Shown: positions 15,351-25,029 of the stretch, one piece after another
Numbering within the stretch: the first letter of the stretch is position 1
How the letters are laid out: each line of letters begins with the position of its first letter
Assembly (NCBI GenBank): GCA_017635095.1
Contig: JAGBMA010000178.1
Coordinates: forward strand, 1 to 56,914
Direction of reading: 5' to 3'
Origin: Ruminiclostridium sp.
GTDB taxonomy: Bacteria > Bacillota > Clostridia > Oscillospirales > Ruminococcaceae
DNA length: 56,914 bases
Position numbers and translations under genes: made by a program
Notes under the pieces: generated by a model
Databases searched by the model: none
Seen by the model: the letters and a program-made list of their open reading frames with translations, nothing else
Told to the model about the DNA's origin: nothing

Positions 15351-16538
15351 ATGGTCGCATTTTCAGACAGAATAAAGACTTTACAGCCCTCCGCTATCCG
15401 TGAGATTCTCAAGTTCACGGCATATCCGGACGTAATAAGCTTCGCAGGCGGAAATCCAGCACCCGAAGCGTTCCCCGTCGCTCAGATCAAGGAGATCATG
15501 AACGATATCATGGACACAGACCCCGTTACTGCGCTCCAGTACTCCGTATCCGAGGGTTACACTCCCCTGCGCGACTGGATAAAGGACGATCTCGCAAAAA
15601 AGAACATCTTCAACTGGAACCGCGATGATCTCATCATCACCGCCGGCGCTCAGCAGTGTATGGAGATGACAGCAAAGGTACTCTGCAACGAGGGCGAGAC
15701 TATAATCTGCGAGGAGCCCAGCTTCATCGGCTCTCTCAACTCTTTCCGCTCATATAATGCAAAGCTCGTGGGCGTTCCTATGGACGATGAGGGTATAGAC
15801 CCCGAGAAGCTTGAACAGGCTCTCAAAGACAATCCCCGCACCGCGTTCATCTACCTTATCCCCAATTTCCAGAACCCCACCGGACGTACTATGAGCCTCG
15901 AAAGAAGAAAACAGGTACTCGAACTTGCATACAAGTACAAGACACATATCATCGAGGACAATCCCTACGGTGATCTCCGCTTCTCCGGCGACGATGTTGC
16001 AGCTATCAGGACAATGGACACAGAGGGTCGCGTGATATATGCAGGTACTTTCTCAAAAACTGTCGCACCGGGACTTCGCGTAGGCTTCATGTGCGCGGAA
16101 AAGAGCCTTATCGCAAAGGCTACCGTTGCTCTTCAGGTCTCTACCGTTCACACCAGCATTCTTTCGCAGATGATCGTTCACAGATTTGTGACGAAGTACG
16201 ATTACAACGCGCATCTTGAAAAGATCCGCTCGATCTACGGGAAAAAGTGCGATCTTATGCTCACTAATCTCAAACTTAAAATGCCCCAGTCAATTAAATT
16301 CACTGAGCCTGACGGCGGTCTGTTCATCTGGGGAACGCTCCCGGACGGAGACATGGATTATTTCGTAAAGAAAGTCATAGATCAGAAGGTGGCTATCGTT
16401 ACAGGTAAGGCTTTCCTTGTTGACGAGCGCAAGCCTACCCTTTCATTCAGACTCAACTACTCCACCCCTACGGACGAGCAGATCTTAAAGGGCGTGGATA
16501 TACTCGCCGAGACTGCAAAAAGCATATACAAGTCATAA
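15351..16538 (+). CDS. PLP-dependent aminotransferase, fold type I
   Basis: A 395-residue class I/II aminotransferase of the group that includes 2-aminoadipate and aromatic aminotransferases and the C-terminal part of MocR regulators. Features include ISFAGGNPAPEAFP at the start, IITAGAQQCME, NPTGRTMS, EDNPYGDLRF and the PLP lysine in FSKTVAPGLRVGF. It probably moves amino groups between 2-oxoglutarate and a branched-chain, aromatic or aminoadipate substrate. The ATG at 15351 is chosen because AGAAAGGA lies 10 nt upstream. A very long structured leader precedes it, suggesting RNA-level regulation. TrpS follows 24 nt downstream. Confidence 0.9.
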   Translation: MVAFSDRIKTLQPSAIREILKFTAYPDVISFAGGNPAPEAFPVAQIKEIMNDIMDTDPVTALQYSVSEGYTPLRDWIKDDLAKKNIFNWNRDDLIITAGAQQCMEMTAKVLCNEGETIICEEPSFIGSLNSFRSYNAKLVGVPMDDEGIDPEKLEQALKDNPRTAFIYLIPNFQNPTGRTMSLERRKQVLELAYKYKTHIIEDNPYGDLRFSGDDVAAIRTMDTEGRVIYAGTFSKTVAPGLRVGFMCAEKSLIAKATVALQVSTVHTSILSQMIVHRFVTKYDYNAHLEKIRSIYGKKCDLMLTNLKLKMPQSIKFTEPDGGLFIWGTLPDGDMDYFVKKVIDQKVAIVTGKAFLVDERKPTLSFRLNYSTPTDEQILKGVDILAETAKSIYKS

Positions 16539-16562
16539 CCGCCATTTTACGGAGGATAACCG

Positions 16563-17669
16563 ATGAACGAAAAAAATATCATACTTACAGGCGACCGCCC
16601 CACCGGGCGTCTTCACCTCGGACACTATGTGGGTTCCCTCAAAAGAAGAGTGGAACTCCAGAATTCCGGAAAGTTCGATGAAATAAACATTCTTATCGCA
16701 GATGACCAGGCGCTTACCGACAACGCAGACGATCCCGGAAAGATTCGCGACAACATCGTGAATGTTGTGCTCGATTACCTCTCCGTGGGCATCGACCCCG
16801 CCAAGACAACTATCTGTGTGCAGTCCGCACTTCCCGCTCTCCACGCGCTCACATTCTACTACATGAATCTTGTGACCACCGCGAGACTTTCCCGCAATCC
16901 CACTATCAAAGCTGAGATCCAGATGAGAGGCTTTTCGGAAGAGGGTCTGCCTGCAGGCTTTTTCACCTACCCGGTATCACAGACCGCAGATATCACAGCC
17001 TTTGACGCAAATGTCGTACCTGTCGGCGAAGACCAGCTCCCTATGCTCGAACAGGCAAGAGAGATCGTGGAGAAATTCAACAAGATCTACGGCGAGACAC
17101 TTGTCCTCCCCAAAGCCATGATACCCGAGAACGAGTTCCAGCGCAGACTTCCCGGTGTTGACGGCAAGGCAAAGATGAGCAAGTCCCTCGGAAACTGTAT
17201 CTATCTTTCCGATACCTCAGCAGCCGTGAAAAAGCAGGTAAACGGAAAAATGTACACCGACCCGCTTCATCTCCAGATAAGCGACCCCGGTCATACAGAG
17301 GGCAACGTTGTCTTCACATACCTTGATGCGCTCTGCACCGACGAGCATTTTGCAGAATACCTCCCAGAATACGCAAACCTTGAAGAAATGAAGGCGCACT
17401 ACCGCAAAGGCGGGCTCGGCGACGGAGTCTGCAAGAAGTTCCTTATCAATGTTCTCGAAGAGACCCTCTCCCCGATAAGAGCCGAGCGCGAAAAGTGGGC
17501 AAACGACATAGGCTCCGTGTACGATATCATCTCGTCCGGCACCGCAAAGGCTGTCGAGACGACAAACAAGACACTTGAACGCGTTCGTAAGGCGATGAGG
17601 ATCGACTATTTCGTTGACCGCTCGATAGTTAAAGAATGGGAGAACCTGCTTAAGAAATCCGGACAATGA
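16563..17669 (+). CDS. trpS: Tryptophanyl-tRNA synthetase
   Basis: A 368-residue class Ic aminoacyl-tRNA synthetase. The HIGH-type motif is GRLHLGHYVGSL (residues 15-26) and the KMSKS motif is present as AKMSKSLGN (about 202). VPVGEDQLPMLEQAREI marks the tryptophan enzyme. It is somewhat longer than the usual 330-residue bacterial form. It has its own GGAGG site and its stop overlaps the start of the phosphoesterase gene (ATGA). Confidence 0.96.
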   Translation: MNEKNIILTGDRPTGRLHLGHYVGSLKRRVELQNSGKFDEINILIADDQALTDNADDPGKIRDNIVNVVLDYLSVGIDPAKTTICVQSALPALHALTFYYMNLVTTARLSRNPTIKAEIQMRGFSEEGLPAGFFTYPVSQTADITAFDANVVPVGEDQLPMLEQAREIVEKFNKIYGETLVLPKAMIPENEFQRRLPGVDGKAKMSKSLGNCIYLSDTSAAVKKQVNGKMYTDPLHLQISDPGHTEGNVVFTYLDALCTDEHFAEYLPEYANLEEMKAHYRKGGLGDGVCKKFLINVLEETLSPIRAEREKWANDIGSVYDIISSGTAKAVETTNKTLERVRKAMRIDYFVDRSIVKEWENLLKKSGQ

Positions 17670-18475
17670 CAAGAAAGAAGTTCATCGCCCTCACCGCGAT
17701 CGTATCAGCGGTTGCAATAGCCATTCCCTTCATGTGCAGCGAGTCTCTCTCTGTGACACCCTATTCCCTGCATTCAGACAAGGTGACTGCTCCGGTAAAG
17801 ATCGCATTCATCTCCGACCTGCACAACACTCTTTACGGCAAGGATATGTCGGAGCTTGCAGATTCGGTGGACAGGTTTTCTCCCGATGTTGTCATTCTCG
17901 GCGGCGACTTTTTCAATTATGTCTGGGGAGAGGAAAACTCTGTACGATTTGCAGAGATCGTCTCGGACAGGTACCCGTGCTTCTACACTCTCGGGAACCA
18001 TGAGTTCAAGCGCGGTCAGCAGGACATCATCAAAAAAGAGATGTCCGCAATGGGAATAAATGTACTTGACGGGAAGTACGCCGATATTGCAGGTATCCGC
18101 ATTCACGGCATCGACGGCGGTTCGTTCAGAGAACAGCTCGGAAACTGCACATCGGCAATCGCGGCGGACAGATACAACATTCTCATAAACCACTATCCGG
18201 AGGAATACCCGAAACTGAGCGGGCTCGGATTTGATCTGATACTGAGCGGTCACGCTCACGGCGGACAATGGCGCTTTCCGCCGTTTCTGCCCAACGGTGT
18301 TTTCTGCCCGGGCGAAGGGCTTTTCCCTCATTACACCGGCGGAGTTTACTCTGAAAACAGCTCCATGATGATAGTAAGCCGCGGTCTCCAGCGCTGTCCC
18401 CGTGATCTTATCATTCCCCGCATTTTTAATCGACCTGAAATAATTTTCATCACATTGGACGCGGGACAGAAGTAG
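17666..18475 (+). CDS. Membrane-anchored metallophosphoesterase (YkuE-like)
   Basis: A 269-residue calcineurin-like phosphoesterase. An N-terminal hydrophobic stretch (about 7-24) is a signal anchor. Metal-binding motifs appear in order: ISDLHN (Asp, His), GGDFFN, LGNHEF and the terminal SGHAHGGQ. YkuE-like enzymes act at the outer face of the membrane, but the substrate is not known. It begins within the trpS stop codon, so the pair is co-transcribed. Confidence 0.9.
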   Translation: MTRKKFIALTAIVSAVAIAIPFMCSESLSVTPYSLHSDKVTAPVKIAFISDLHNTLYGKDMSELADSVDRFSPDVVILGGDFFNYVWGEENSVRFAEIVSDRYPCFYTLGNHEFKRGQQDIIKKEMSAMGINVLDGKYADIAGIRIHGIDGGSFREQLGNCTSAIAADRYNILINHYPEEYPKLSGLGFDLILSGHAHGGQWRFPPFLPNGVFCPGEGLFPHYTGGVYSENSSMMIVSRGLQRCPRDLIIPRIFNRPEIIFITLDAGQK

Positions 18476-18495
18476 AGAAACCAATTTTGCATAAA

Positions 18496-18527
18496 AAAAC
18501 AGCAGACCCGTAAGATCTGCTGTTTTT
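18496..18527. terminator. Bidirectional terminator between phosphoesterase and metK
   Basis: AAAACAGCAGA (18496-18506) pairs with TCTGCTGTTTT (18516-18526). It has a T-run on the plus strand and an A-run on the other side, so it can end transcripts from both converging genes. Confidence 0.85.
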
Positions 18528-18541
18528 ATTGTTATAGCTTA

Positions 18542-19711
18542 TCAGAGAGCCGCTTTGAGTGCATCTGCCTTGTCTGTCTTCTCCCATGCAACGCCAAGCT
18601 CTTCGCGTCCCATGTGACCGTAAGCTGCAAGAGCCTTGTACTGGGGCTTTCTGAGGTCGAGCATCTTTATGATCGAAGCCGGACGAAGATCGAACACCTT
18701 CTCTACCGCTGCGCTTATCTGCTCATCACTGTATTTGCCCGTGCCGAATGTATCAACAAGTACGGATACCGGCTTAGCAACGCCGATAGCGTATGCAAGC
18801 TCAACTTCGCACTTGTCTGCAAGACCTGCCGCAACTATGTTCTTTGCGACATAGCGCGCTGCATAAGCAGCGGAACGGTCAACCTTTGTCGGATCCTTAC
18901 CGGAGAATGCTCCGCCGCCGTGACGGGAATATCCGCCGTATGTATCAACGATTATCTTTCTGCCGGTAAGTCCGCTGTCACCCTGGGGACCGCCTACAAC
19001 GAAACGTCCGGTGGGGTTCACGAAGTACTTTGTGTTCTCATCAAGGAGCTCTGCGGGGATAGTTGTTTTGATTATCTTCTCGATAACGTCCTTGCGGATC
19101 TGTTCGAGTGTAGCGCTTGCCTTATGCTGAGAAGAAATAACGACTGTATCCACTCTTGCGGGCTTTCCGTCAACATACTCAACAGTTACCTGGGATTTTC
19201 CGTCGGGGAGGAGATAATCTATCTCTCCGCTCTTGCGTACTTCGGTGAGCTTCTTTGTAAGCTTGTGAGCAAGGCTTATAGGCAGCGGCATAAGCTCGGG
19301 TGTCTCATTGCAAGCAAAGCCGAACATCATGCCCTGGTCACCGGCGCCGGTATCCATTGCGTTCTCTTCCCTGCCCTCAAGGGCATTATCAACGCCCATT
19401 GCGATATCGGGAGACTGCTTGTCGAGGGTAGTCATAACAGCGCAGGTATTGCAGTCAAAACCGTACTCCGCATTGTCATAGCCGATCTCTCTTACCGTCT
19501 CACGAACGATCGCGGGGATATCGACCACAGCCTTTGTGGTTATCTCGCCCATTACCATTACAAGACCGGTGGTGGTGCAGGTCTCGCAGGCTACGCGGGA
19601 CATGGGATCCTGCTCGAGAAGAGCGTCGAGCACGCTGTCCGAGATCTTATCGCAGATCTTGTCGGGATGTCCTTCCGTAACGCTTTCGGAAGTGAATAAA
19701 AATTTTGCCAT
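18542..19711 (-). CDS. metK: S-adenosylmethionine synthetase
   Basis: A 389-residue enzyme that makes SAM from methionine and ATP. It begins [18 protein letters not shown] and contains the [15 protein letters not shown] hexapeptide region and the [20 protein letters not shown]-loop-like motif. The start is set at 19711, the normal N-terminus; the frame stays open upstream through the riboswitch but that part is not protein. It is governed by a SAM-I riboswitch and its own promoter, giving direct feedback by the product. Confidence 0.97.
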   Translation of the reverse strand: MAKFLFTSESVTEGHPDKICDKISDSVLDALLEQDPMSRVACETCTTTGLVMVMGEITTKAVVDIPAIVRETVREIGYDNAEYGFDCNTCAVMTTLDKQSPDIAMGVDNALEGREENAMDTGAGDQGMMFGFACNETPELMPLPISLAHKLTKKLTEVRKSGEIDYLLPDGKSQVTVEYVDGKPARVDTVVISSQHKASATLEQIRKDVIEKIIKTTIPAELLDENTKYFVNPTGRFVVGGPQGDSGLTGRKIIVDTYGGYSRHGGGAFSGKDPTKVDRSAAYAARYVAKNIVAAGLADKCEVELAYAIGVAKPVSVLVDTFGTGKYSDEQISAAVEKVFDLRPASIIKMLDLRKPQYKALAAYGHMGREELGVAWEKTDKADALKAAL

Positions 19712-19744
19712 TTGTGTTATCCTTTCGTTTGTTAAAATTTCAAC

Positions 19745-19767
19745 AAAAAAGCTCCCTCTCAGGGAGC
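19745..19767 (-). terminator. Terminator of the metK riboswitch
   Basis: On the minus strand GCTCCCT and AGGGAGC (19751-19767) form a stem followed by TTTTTT (19745-19750). A competing antiterminator can form between GGGAG (19781-19785) and CTCCC (19762-19766). Confidence 0.85.
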
Positions 19768-19780
19768 CATGATATATGAA

Positions 19781-19895
19781 CTCCCTCATCTTCCACCGCG
19801 CATATTTGCGCGATGCGGGAATTGGCACCATTTGCATTTCTGCCGGTTGCCGCGGCTTCACAGGACCCGGTTCCTCCGCCGCTCTTGATAAGGAC
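19781..19895 (-). promoter_or_regulatory. SAM-I (S-box) riboswitch
   Basis: Read on the minus strand, the S-box consensus is clear: CTTATCAAGAGCGGCGGAGG, GAAGCCGCGGCAACC, GGTGCCAATTCC and finally GGAAGATGAGG. High SAM favours the downstream terminator and lowers metK expression. Confidence 0.95.
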
Positions 19896-19912
19896 AAATT
19901 GTCGATATATGT

Positions 19913-19941
19913 ATTGTATCATACATTTATGCTTTTGTCAA
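19913..19941 (-). promoter_or_regulatory. Promoter of metK
   Basis: TTGACA (19936-19941) and TACAAT (19913-19918) on the minus strand with a 17-bp spacer and an extended TGA before the -10. The S-box begins shortly downstream. Confidence 0.85.
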
Positions 19942-19975
19942 CAAAATTTATACAATATATTGATTTTTTTTGTAT

Positions 19976-20539
19976 TTATTTTTTTGAAGGCGCTATTCTT
20001 CTGCGCTTTTGTTCACTTGCGATGTGCTTTATGAACGTTTCATTTCCGTATTTGTTCATACCCAACGTCTCAAGAAGTGAACAATACTTGTCGGCTGCAC
20101 ACACCAGCCAGCTTTCCCTGTACCGCGGCAGCTTCGTAAGTGTGAGCGGCCACATATGCTTCCTTATTATGTCGAGCTCCCGCCTGTTCAGGCGGAAATA
20201 CTTGACTGCGTTCTTGGAGGCGGTATTCGGATGGGCGAACCCGTGGAGCCCGTCGCCGACATTGTTTATCTTATGCCAGTCGTAAAGGAAGAAATCGTGC
20301 AGCAAAGCACCGCGAATGAGACTCCGGCGGTCGTATTCTATTCCGAGCTTCTCGGCGAGCTTTACGCTGTATGCGGCGACTGCGAGAGAGTGGGCAAAAA
20401 CCGACACATTACCGTGCTGGACGAGCTTCTTTGTAGCCTGCATCTTATGGTGGCTGACTATCGGTGCCGCCGTCTTTTCAAAGAAGTGGGGATCAGACTT
20501 CGTTCGTATTTTCGTCTGTGTTCGTGTCGCTGAACTCAT
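19976..20539 (-). CDS. HD-domain phosphohydrolase
   Basis: About 187 residues if the ATG at 20539 is used; the frame stays open further up, and the start is uncertain because it overlaps the preceding gene. The HD metal motif appears as GALLHDFFLYDW, preceded by HGNVSVFAHSLAVA and followed by GFAHPNTASKNA and HMWPLT. This is a common uncharacterised HD group in Firmicutes, probably acting on nucleotides or phosphoesters. It is the third gene of the minus-strand operon starting at 22168. Confidence 0.85.
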   Translation of the reverse strand: MSSATRTQTKIRTKSDPHFFEKTAAPIVSHHKMQATKKLVQHGNVSVFAHSLAVAAYSVKLAEKLGIEYDRRSLIRGALLHDFFLYDWHKINNVGDGLHGFAHPNTASKNAVKYFRLNRRELDIIRKHMWPLTLTKLPRYRESWLVCAADKYCSLLETLGMNKYGNETFIKHIASEQKRRRIAPSKK

Positions 20540-21218
20540 CGATGATCTCTTCATCATCATCTTCCTCATCAATGTTGAATTTCATATTGGCGAAAAGCTC
20601 GTTGAACCGCTCATGGCGCTTCAGTACTGCACCGCCTATCTGAATGAACTTTTCGGTCATGATCTTCTTCGCCTTCTCGTAAGGGAGCTTTTTGATCTGC
20701 TCTCGAAAAGAGATCTGGCTTGAGATCGTAATTATCGTATCTGCGATCATAGCTATGCCCATAGCAATATCATAAGAAAGCATGAACACCGGATCTGCTA
20801 CTCCCACGAGCCAGTCCATGACACCGTAAAGAACGTACACCATGAACAGCGCGAGCAGCCCCCAGAAAAGCGATGAAAGCAGCGAAATGCGGTTCTTGTA
20901 CGTCAGCCTCAGCATACTGTAATCCCAGAACTGCTTATGGAACAGCTTCTCCATGAGCCAGCCCACGAAGTATTCAAGCACCGTACAGCTCAGAAGTCCG
21001 ACGAAATAGACTGCAAAACCGTTTTCCTTGAATGGCATACACAAGATAAGTATGACCATTCCGCCGATACCGTAGATAGGTATATACGGTCCTTTAAGAA
21101 ATCCTCTGTTTATCGGTCTTCTGTGATACAGGGATTCAATTATTGATTCCTGCACCCAACCGTAATTGCAGAATATAAAGAACATGAAAAATATCTGTTC
21201 CAAAGAATAATCAAGCAT
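20493..21218 (-). CDS. CmpB-like putative ABC transporter permease
   Basis: A 241-residue membrane protein of the ABC_trans_CmpB family (PF06541). It has about five transmembrane helices, the conserved GYVQES-like NYGWVQESIIESL start, NRGFLKGPYIPIYG, and the FWDYS motif. The C-terminus is a long acidic tail rich in Asp and Glu. No ATPase partner is adjacent, so actual transport is doubtful. It overlaps the HD gene, suggesting a functional pair. Confidence 0.85.
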   Translation of the reverse strand: MLDYSLEQIFFMFFIFCNYGWVQESIIESLYHRRPINRGFLKGPYIPIYGIGGMVILILCMPFKENGFAVYFVGLLSCTVLEYFVGWLMEKLFHKQFWDYSMLRLTYKNRISLLSSLFWGLLALFMVYVLYGVMDWLVGVADPVFMLSYDIAMGIAMIADTIITISSQISFREQIKKLPYEKAKKIMTEKFIQIGGAVLKRHERFNELFANMKFNIDEEDDDEEIIDEFSDTNTDENTNEV

Positions 21219-21259
21219 CTTTCAACTCTCCGTTCATTTCATATGCACAGTATGAACGA

Positions 21260-22168
21260 TCACTGTGCAGCCGTCTCTTCCACAGGCTTTATGAGCGCTT
21301 TATTTATCATTGTGCAGTCTATCTTTATCCACCCCGGAGTTCCGATCTGTATCTCCTTATCCGCAGCGATGATCGCGTCGGAATAGCTTTTCAGATTGGC
21401 TGCAAGTATTCTCTCCGCCGGATCGTCGCTGTCGTGCATTTTCTGATATCTGCGGCTCTCCGTATCAAGAGTATAGTACACATTTATCTTATTCGGATCA
21501 TCACGGTATATAACTACATGATACATATCCGTCTCTTCCGACTCACCGTCCATTGTCACCGCATACAGCATACATTCCTCAGCCGATGCGGAATTACGGA
21601 CATAAGCTTTATAAACATACATCTCGCTGCCCCTGGCAAGCATGCTGTCAACCGCGGCTGCCGCCTTTATGGAGAACTCCTCCTCCGGGGTCTTGAGAAC
21701 GTCCGTGAAGAATACAAGGCACACAAGGTAACCGAGCACAAGAGCTACCACGATCGCAGCGGCTATGAGCATTTTCGCGAGTGTAGCCTTGTCAAGAGGT
21801 TTTTTCTCTTTCTTTACCTTAGGCTTTTTTTCTTTCTTCTTCTTCTCTTTTACTTCGTTTTCTTCGGCTGCTGCCTGGGCATCGGCGGAAATTCCCTCTC
21901 TGAGCCGGTCTGCTATTGCAGTATCTTCGTCCGCGTAATCCGCCGGCGTATCATCTCCGGAAGAGCCACCCGCGTTATCCGAACCGGAACCTGATGTACC
22001 TGTCGCGTCAGGGACATCGTCATCGTTGTCCGCAAGCATAGCTTCTATCTGTGCCTGTGAAAGAGATGAGCCGCCTTCCTTTGAGCCGACGTGCTTCTGT
22101 GCCGCATTCAGCATTGAATTGAACTGTTCAGATTCTTCGTCCTCACGAACGGTCTCATTATCCGCCAA
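21260..22168 (-). CDS. Membrane-anchored protein with charged N-terminal cytoplasmic region
   Basis: A 302-residue protein I do not recognise as a family. Residues 1-110 are polar and acidic and include SLSQAQIEAMLAD (about 35-47), which resembles the short N-terminal peptide of flagellar FliM. A Lys-rich KKEKKPKVKKEKK stretch follows, then one transmembrane helix (about 130-155), and an extracellular domain of about 145 residues without recognisable motifs. It starts the operon 21260-CmpB-HD, and its promoter is at 22264-22292. Confidence 0.65.
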   Translation of the reverse strand: MADNETVREDEESEQFNSMLNAAQKHVGSKEGGSSLSQAQIEAMLADNDDDVPDATGTSGSGSDNAGGSSGDDTPADYADEDTAIADRLREGISADAQAAAEENEVKEKKKKEKKPKVKKEKKPLDKATLAKMLIAAAIVVALVLGYLVCLVFFTDVLKTPEEEFSIKAAAAVDSMLARGSEMYVYKAYVRNSASAEECMLYAVTMDGESEETDMYHVVIYRDDPNKINVYYTLDTESRRYQKMHDSDDPAERILAANLKSYSDAIIAADKEIQIGTPGWIKIDCTMINKALIKPVEETAAQ

Positions 22169-22263
22169 AACTATCTTCCTTTCCCGGGCAATAAATGTCC
22201 CGCAGGCAGCAATTACTGCAACAAAACAAGCAGGACGGGATCAATGCATAGTTATAATTATAT

Positions 22264-22292
22264 GTATTATAGCATATAATGTCGAAAAAAGC
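22264..22292 (-). promoter_or_regulatory. Promoter of the 22168-19976 operon
   Basis: TTGCTT (22287-22292) and TATAAT (22264-22269) on the minus strand with 17-bp spacing. Confidence 0.65.
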
Positions 22293-22330
22293 AATAGATT
22301 TATAAAATTTAATAAAATTTGTAAAACCTA

Positions 22331-22359
22331 TTGACAAAACTGTATTGGTATGATACAAT
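22331..22359 (+). promoter_or_regulatory. Promoter of cysK
   Basis: TTGACA (22331-22336), 17-bp spacer, TACAAT (22354-22359) with an extended TGA. The leader of about 110 nt contains a hairpin (ATGTTGCAG with CTGC...CAACAT, about 22420-22456) that is not a terminator and not a recognisable T-box. Confidence 0.8.
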
Positions 22360-22476
22360 ATAAGCATATCATACAGATAGGAATTATAAGAGATATGGAC
22401 ACCTACACAAAAAAACGATGTTGCAGCCGGTCTTAACTGCACACAACAACATTTATATTAAAAAGGAGCAAAAATC

Positions 22477-23403
22477 ATGTCAGTTTATAAGAAAATCAGT
22501 GACCTCATCGGAAAAACCCCCCTTCTCGAACTCACAAACATCGAGAAAAACCTCGGACTTGAAGCAAAAGTCGTTGCAAAGCTCGAATACTTCAATCCCG
22601 CAGGAAGCGTAAAGGACAGGATCGCAAAAGGTATGATAGATGATGCGGAAGCAAGCGGAAAGTTAAAGCCCGGAAGCGTTATCATTGAGCCTACAAGCGG
22701 CAACACCGGCATAGGTCTTGCTTCCGTCGCTGCCGCACGCGGATACAGACTTATCATCACAATGCCCGAGACCATGAGCATCGAGCGCAGAAAGCTCATG
22801 AAAGCATACGGCGCGGAGCTCGTACTTACAGAAGGCGCAAAGGGTATGAAAGGCGCTATCGAAAAGGCTGAACAGCTCGCAAAAGAAATAGAGAACAGCT
22901 TTATCCCCTCTCAGTTCTCTAACCCCGCAAACCCCGCCACTCATGAAAAAACCACTGGTCCCGAGATCTGGGAAGACACTGACGGCGAAGTGGATATCTT
23001 CGTTGCGGGCGTCGGCACCGGCGGTACTATTTCCGGCATAGGAAAATATCTTAAGTCAAAGAAAGCAGATGTCAAGGTGGTCGCTGTCGAGCCCAAGGAC
23101 TCCCCCGTTCTTTCCGAGGGTAAATCCGGTCCCCATAAGATCCAGGGAATCGGCGCAGGCTTCGTTCCGGATACTCTCAATACCGGTATCTATGACGAGA
23201 TCCTCCCGGTTGCAAATGAAGACGCTTTTGAGACCGGCAGACTTATCGCAAAGACCGAGGGCGTTCTTGTGGGTATTTCTTCCGGCGCGGCGCTTTATGC
23301 AGCTATCCAGCTTGCAAAACGTCCCGAAAACAAGGGTAAGACGATCGTTGCACTTCTCCCCGACACCGGCGAACGCTATCTCTCCACACCTATGTTTGAC
23401 TGA
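22477..23403 (+). CDS. cysK: Cysteine synthase A (O-acetylserine sulfhydrylase)
   Basis: A 308-residue fold type II PLP enzyme that forms cysteine from O-acetylserine and sulfide. The PLP lysine lies in [11 protein letters not shown] (about residue 46), the substrate loop is [11 protein letters not shown], the phosphate-binding loop is [10 protein letters not shown], and VGISSGAA is present near the end. Length and motifs are normal for CysK. The start has an AAAAAGGAG site. A strong terminator follows. Confidence 0.96.
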   Translation: MSVYKKISDLIGKTPLLELTNIEKNLGLEAKVVAKLEYFNPAGSVKDRIAKGMIDDAEASGKLKPGSVIIEPTSGNTGIGLASVAAARGYRLIITMPETMSIERRKLMKAYGAELVLTEGAKGMKGAIEKAEQLAKEIENSFIPSQFSNPANPATHEKTTGPEIWEDTDGEVDIFVAGVGTGGTISGIGKYLKSKKADVKVVAVEPKDSPVLSEGKSGPHKIQGIGAGFVPDTLNTGIYDEILPVANEDAFETGRLIAKTEGVLVGISSGAALYAAIQLAKRPENKGKTIVALLPDTGERYLSTPMFD

Positions 23404-23415
23404 TCGACATAATAG

Positions 23416-23455
23416 AAAAACCACTGTGATCCGTTCACAGTGGTTTTGTTTTTAT
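23416..23455. terminator. Bidirectional terminator between cysK and the DUF389 gene
   Basis: AAAACCACTGTGA (23417-23429) pairs with TCACAGTGGTTTT (23435-23447), followed by GTTTTTATT. It lies between converging genes. Confidence 0.85.
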
Positions 23456-24999
23456 TCCGTATCTTCGTAACGAACAGTATCTACCGCTTCTTCTGTGACT
23501 GCTCCGGTATTAAAGGGATATCTTACCGTTATTTTCACAACGCACTCTTCTTCGCCGGATTCCGTTCTGAACCAGTTCCGTATGGTTTCCTCCCTCTTCT
23601 CGTCAAGCGGATAGTCGGTATCCGCCGTAAACACCACATAATACCCGTTTCCGGACGACATATACCCACAGGCACAGTTTTCGAGTTCCTCAAATATCGC
23701 CGGCGCTTTTTCAGCTGTTCTTGAAAAATCCGTGACATTCTTTGCATCGTCCTGCATTTTCTTCAGCTCATTTTCAAGCTCGCTGTACTCCGCTTCACGG
23801 CGGCTCAGCTCGGCATTAAGTTCGTTTATCTTACTCTCCTGCACTGCTATGGTTATGCGCTCGGTATCATCTGTCTGAGAAAAATCCGGCAGCATATTCT
23901 GCGTTACCCGGAGCTTATAATCTGCCAGCCCGTAATTTGCAAGCTGGCCGCGAAGCACGTCTATCGTCGCTTCCGGAAGATGCTCACCTATTACCGAGAC
24001 ATTTATCGTCTTGCTCTCATTATCGGTATCTGTCATGACCACCTGAGAATCCGAAAAGATGAACTCGTGAGCTATGTAACTGTCTATGTTTGCATTGACC
24101 ACGGAGTTCACAACAGTTTTTGCGCCTATGTAAACGCTCGGAACTATAGCGATAACGGTAACTGCACCGAGCCAGAAATTCACCCGCTTCTGGCGCTCCG
24201 GCGCAAGCTTGCGTACATGAGGAACTCTCAGCACGACTGTCACAAAAGCGCAGGAAAGCGCAATGAACAAAGTGTTTATGAGAAACAGGTATCCCGCGCC
24301 GAGTATGAAACGAAGATCGAGCCTTGCAATACCGTAGCCCACAGTGCAGAGCGGCGGCATGAGAGCCGTTGCTATAGCTACTCCGGGAACAACGTTGCCC
24401 TTGACCCTTCGGGTGTTGCCTATCATTCCCGCTATCCCTCCGAACAGAGCTATCAGCACGTCCCAGATCGTCGGGCTCGTTCTCGCTATCATCTCCGTTG
24501 TAGGCTCGGAAAGCGGCGATATCAGGAAGTACAGGGTCGATGCGATAAGACTTATTATCACCTGGGTACCGAATCTCATTATCGCCTTTTCAAGGAGCGA
24601 CAGATCCCGGACTGCAAGAGAATAGCCCATAGACATGATACCGCTCATAAGCGGCGAAACAAGCATTGCGCCTATTATTACCGCGGTCGAGTTCACATTC
24701 AGTCCGATAGACGCGATAAATATGGCAAGCATAAGGATCCACATATTTGAGCCGTGTATCTCGGTATTCTCGTCCATCATACGGCCTATCTCGTCGTAGC
24801 TCATCATATCTCCGCGCATATCCAGCAGGCTCTTGAAATACTTTTTGGCACCGCTTATACGCTTTACTTCCTTCTGTACCTCTTCGTTCTGCAATATCTC
24901 GTTTCTTATTTTGCTTCGCATCTCTTCATGCTTTTCGATCTTCTTCCCGATCTCCTCTTTTATCTCACGATGTTTTTCATGTATCTTTTCGCTGTCCAT
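23452..24999 (-). CDS. DUF389 / TIGR00341 family membrane protein
   Basis: A 515-residue protein. A charged helical N-terminus (residues 1-60, likely coiled coil) leads into a membrane block of about six helices with the DUF389 hallmark AVIIGAMLVSPLMSGI (about 115-130) and VPGVAIATALMPPLCTVGYG. The C-terminal half includes a TIGR00271-like domain and another coiled coil (about 415-440). The function of the family is unknown. The ATG at 24999 follows a GTGGA site. It is convergent with cysK and downstream of sigG, but has its own promoter. Confidence 0.85.
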   Translation of the reverse strand: MDSEKIHEKHREIKEEIGKKIEKHEEMRSKIRNEILQNEEVQKEVKRISGAKKYFKSLLDMRGDMMSYDEIGRMMDENTEIHGSNMWILMLAIFIASIGLNVNSTAVIIGAMLVSPLMSGIMSMGYSLAVRDLSLLEKAIMRFGTQVIISLIASTLYFLISPLSEPTTEMIARTSPTIWDVLIALFGGIAGMIGNTRRVKGNVVPGVAIATALMPPLCTVGYGIARLDLRFILGAGYLFLINTLFIALSCAFVTVVLRVPHVRKLAPERQKRVNFWLGAVTVIAIVPSVYIGAKTVVNSVVNANIDSYIAHEFIFSDSQVVMTDTDNESKTINVSVIGEHLPEATIDVLRGQLANYGLADYKLRVTQNMLPDFSQTDDTERITIAVQESKINELNAELSRREAEYSELENELKKMQDDAKNVTDFSRTAEKAPAIFEELENCACGYMSSGNGYYVVFTADTDYPLDEKREETIRNWFRTESGEEECVVKITVRYPFNTGAVTEEAVDTVRYEDTE

Positions 25000-25029
25000 T
25001 CCACGTCTGCCTTTCAGAAAATATGTGTT

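Noticed and set aside
18614-19699. Long plus-strand open frame antisense to metK
   Set aside because: It mirrors the metK reading frame and has no family resemblance or ribosome binding site.
19712-19897. Upstream extension of the metK frame
   Set aside because: The DNA is the SAM riboswitch and terminator; MetK proteins start at MAKFLFTSE.
22360-22476. Hairpin in the cysK leader as T-box or S-box
   Set aside because: Neither the T-box core nor the S-box motifs are present.
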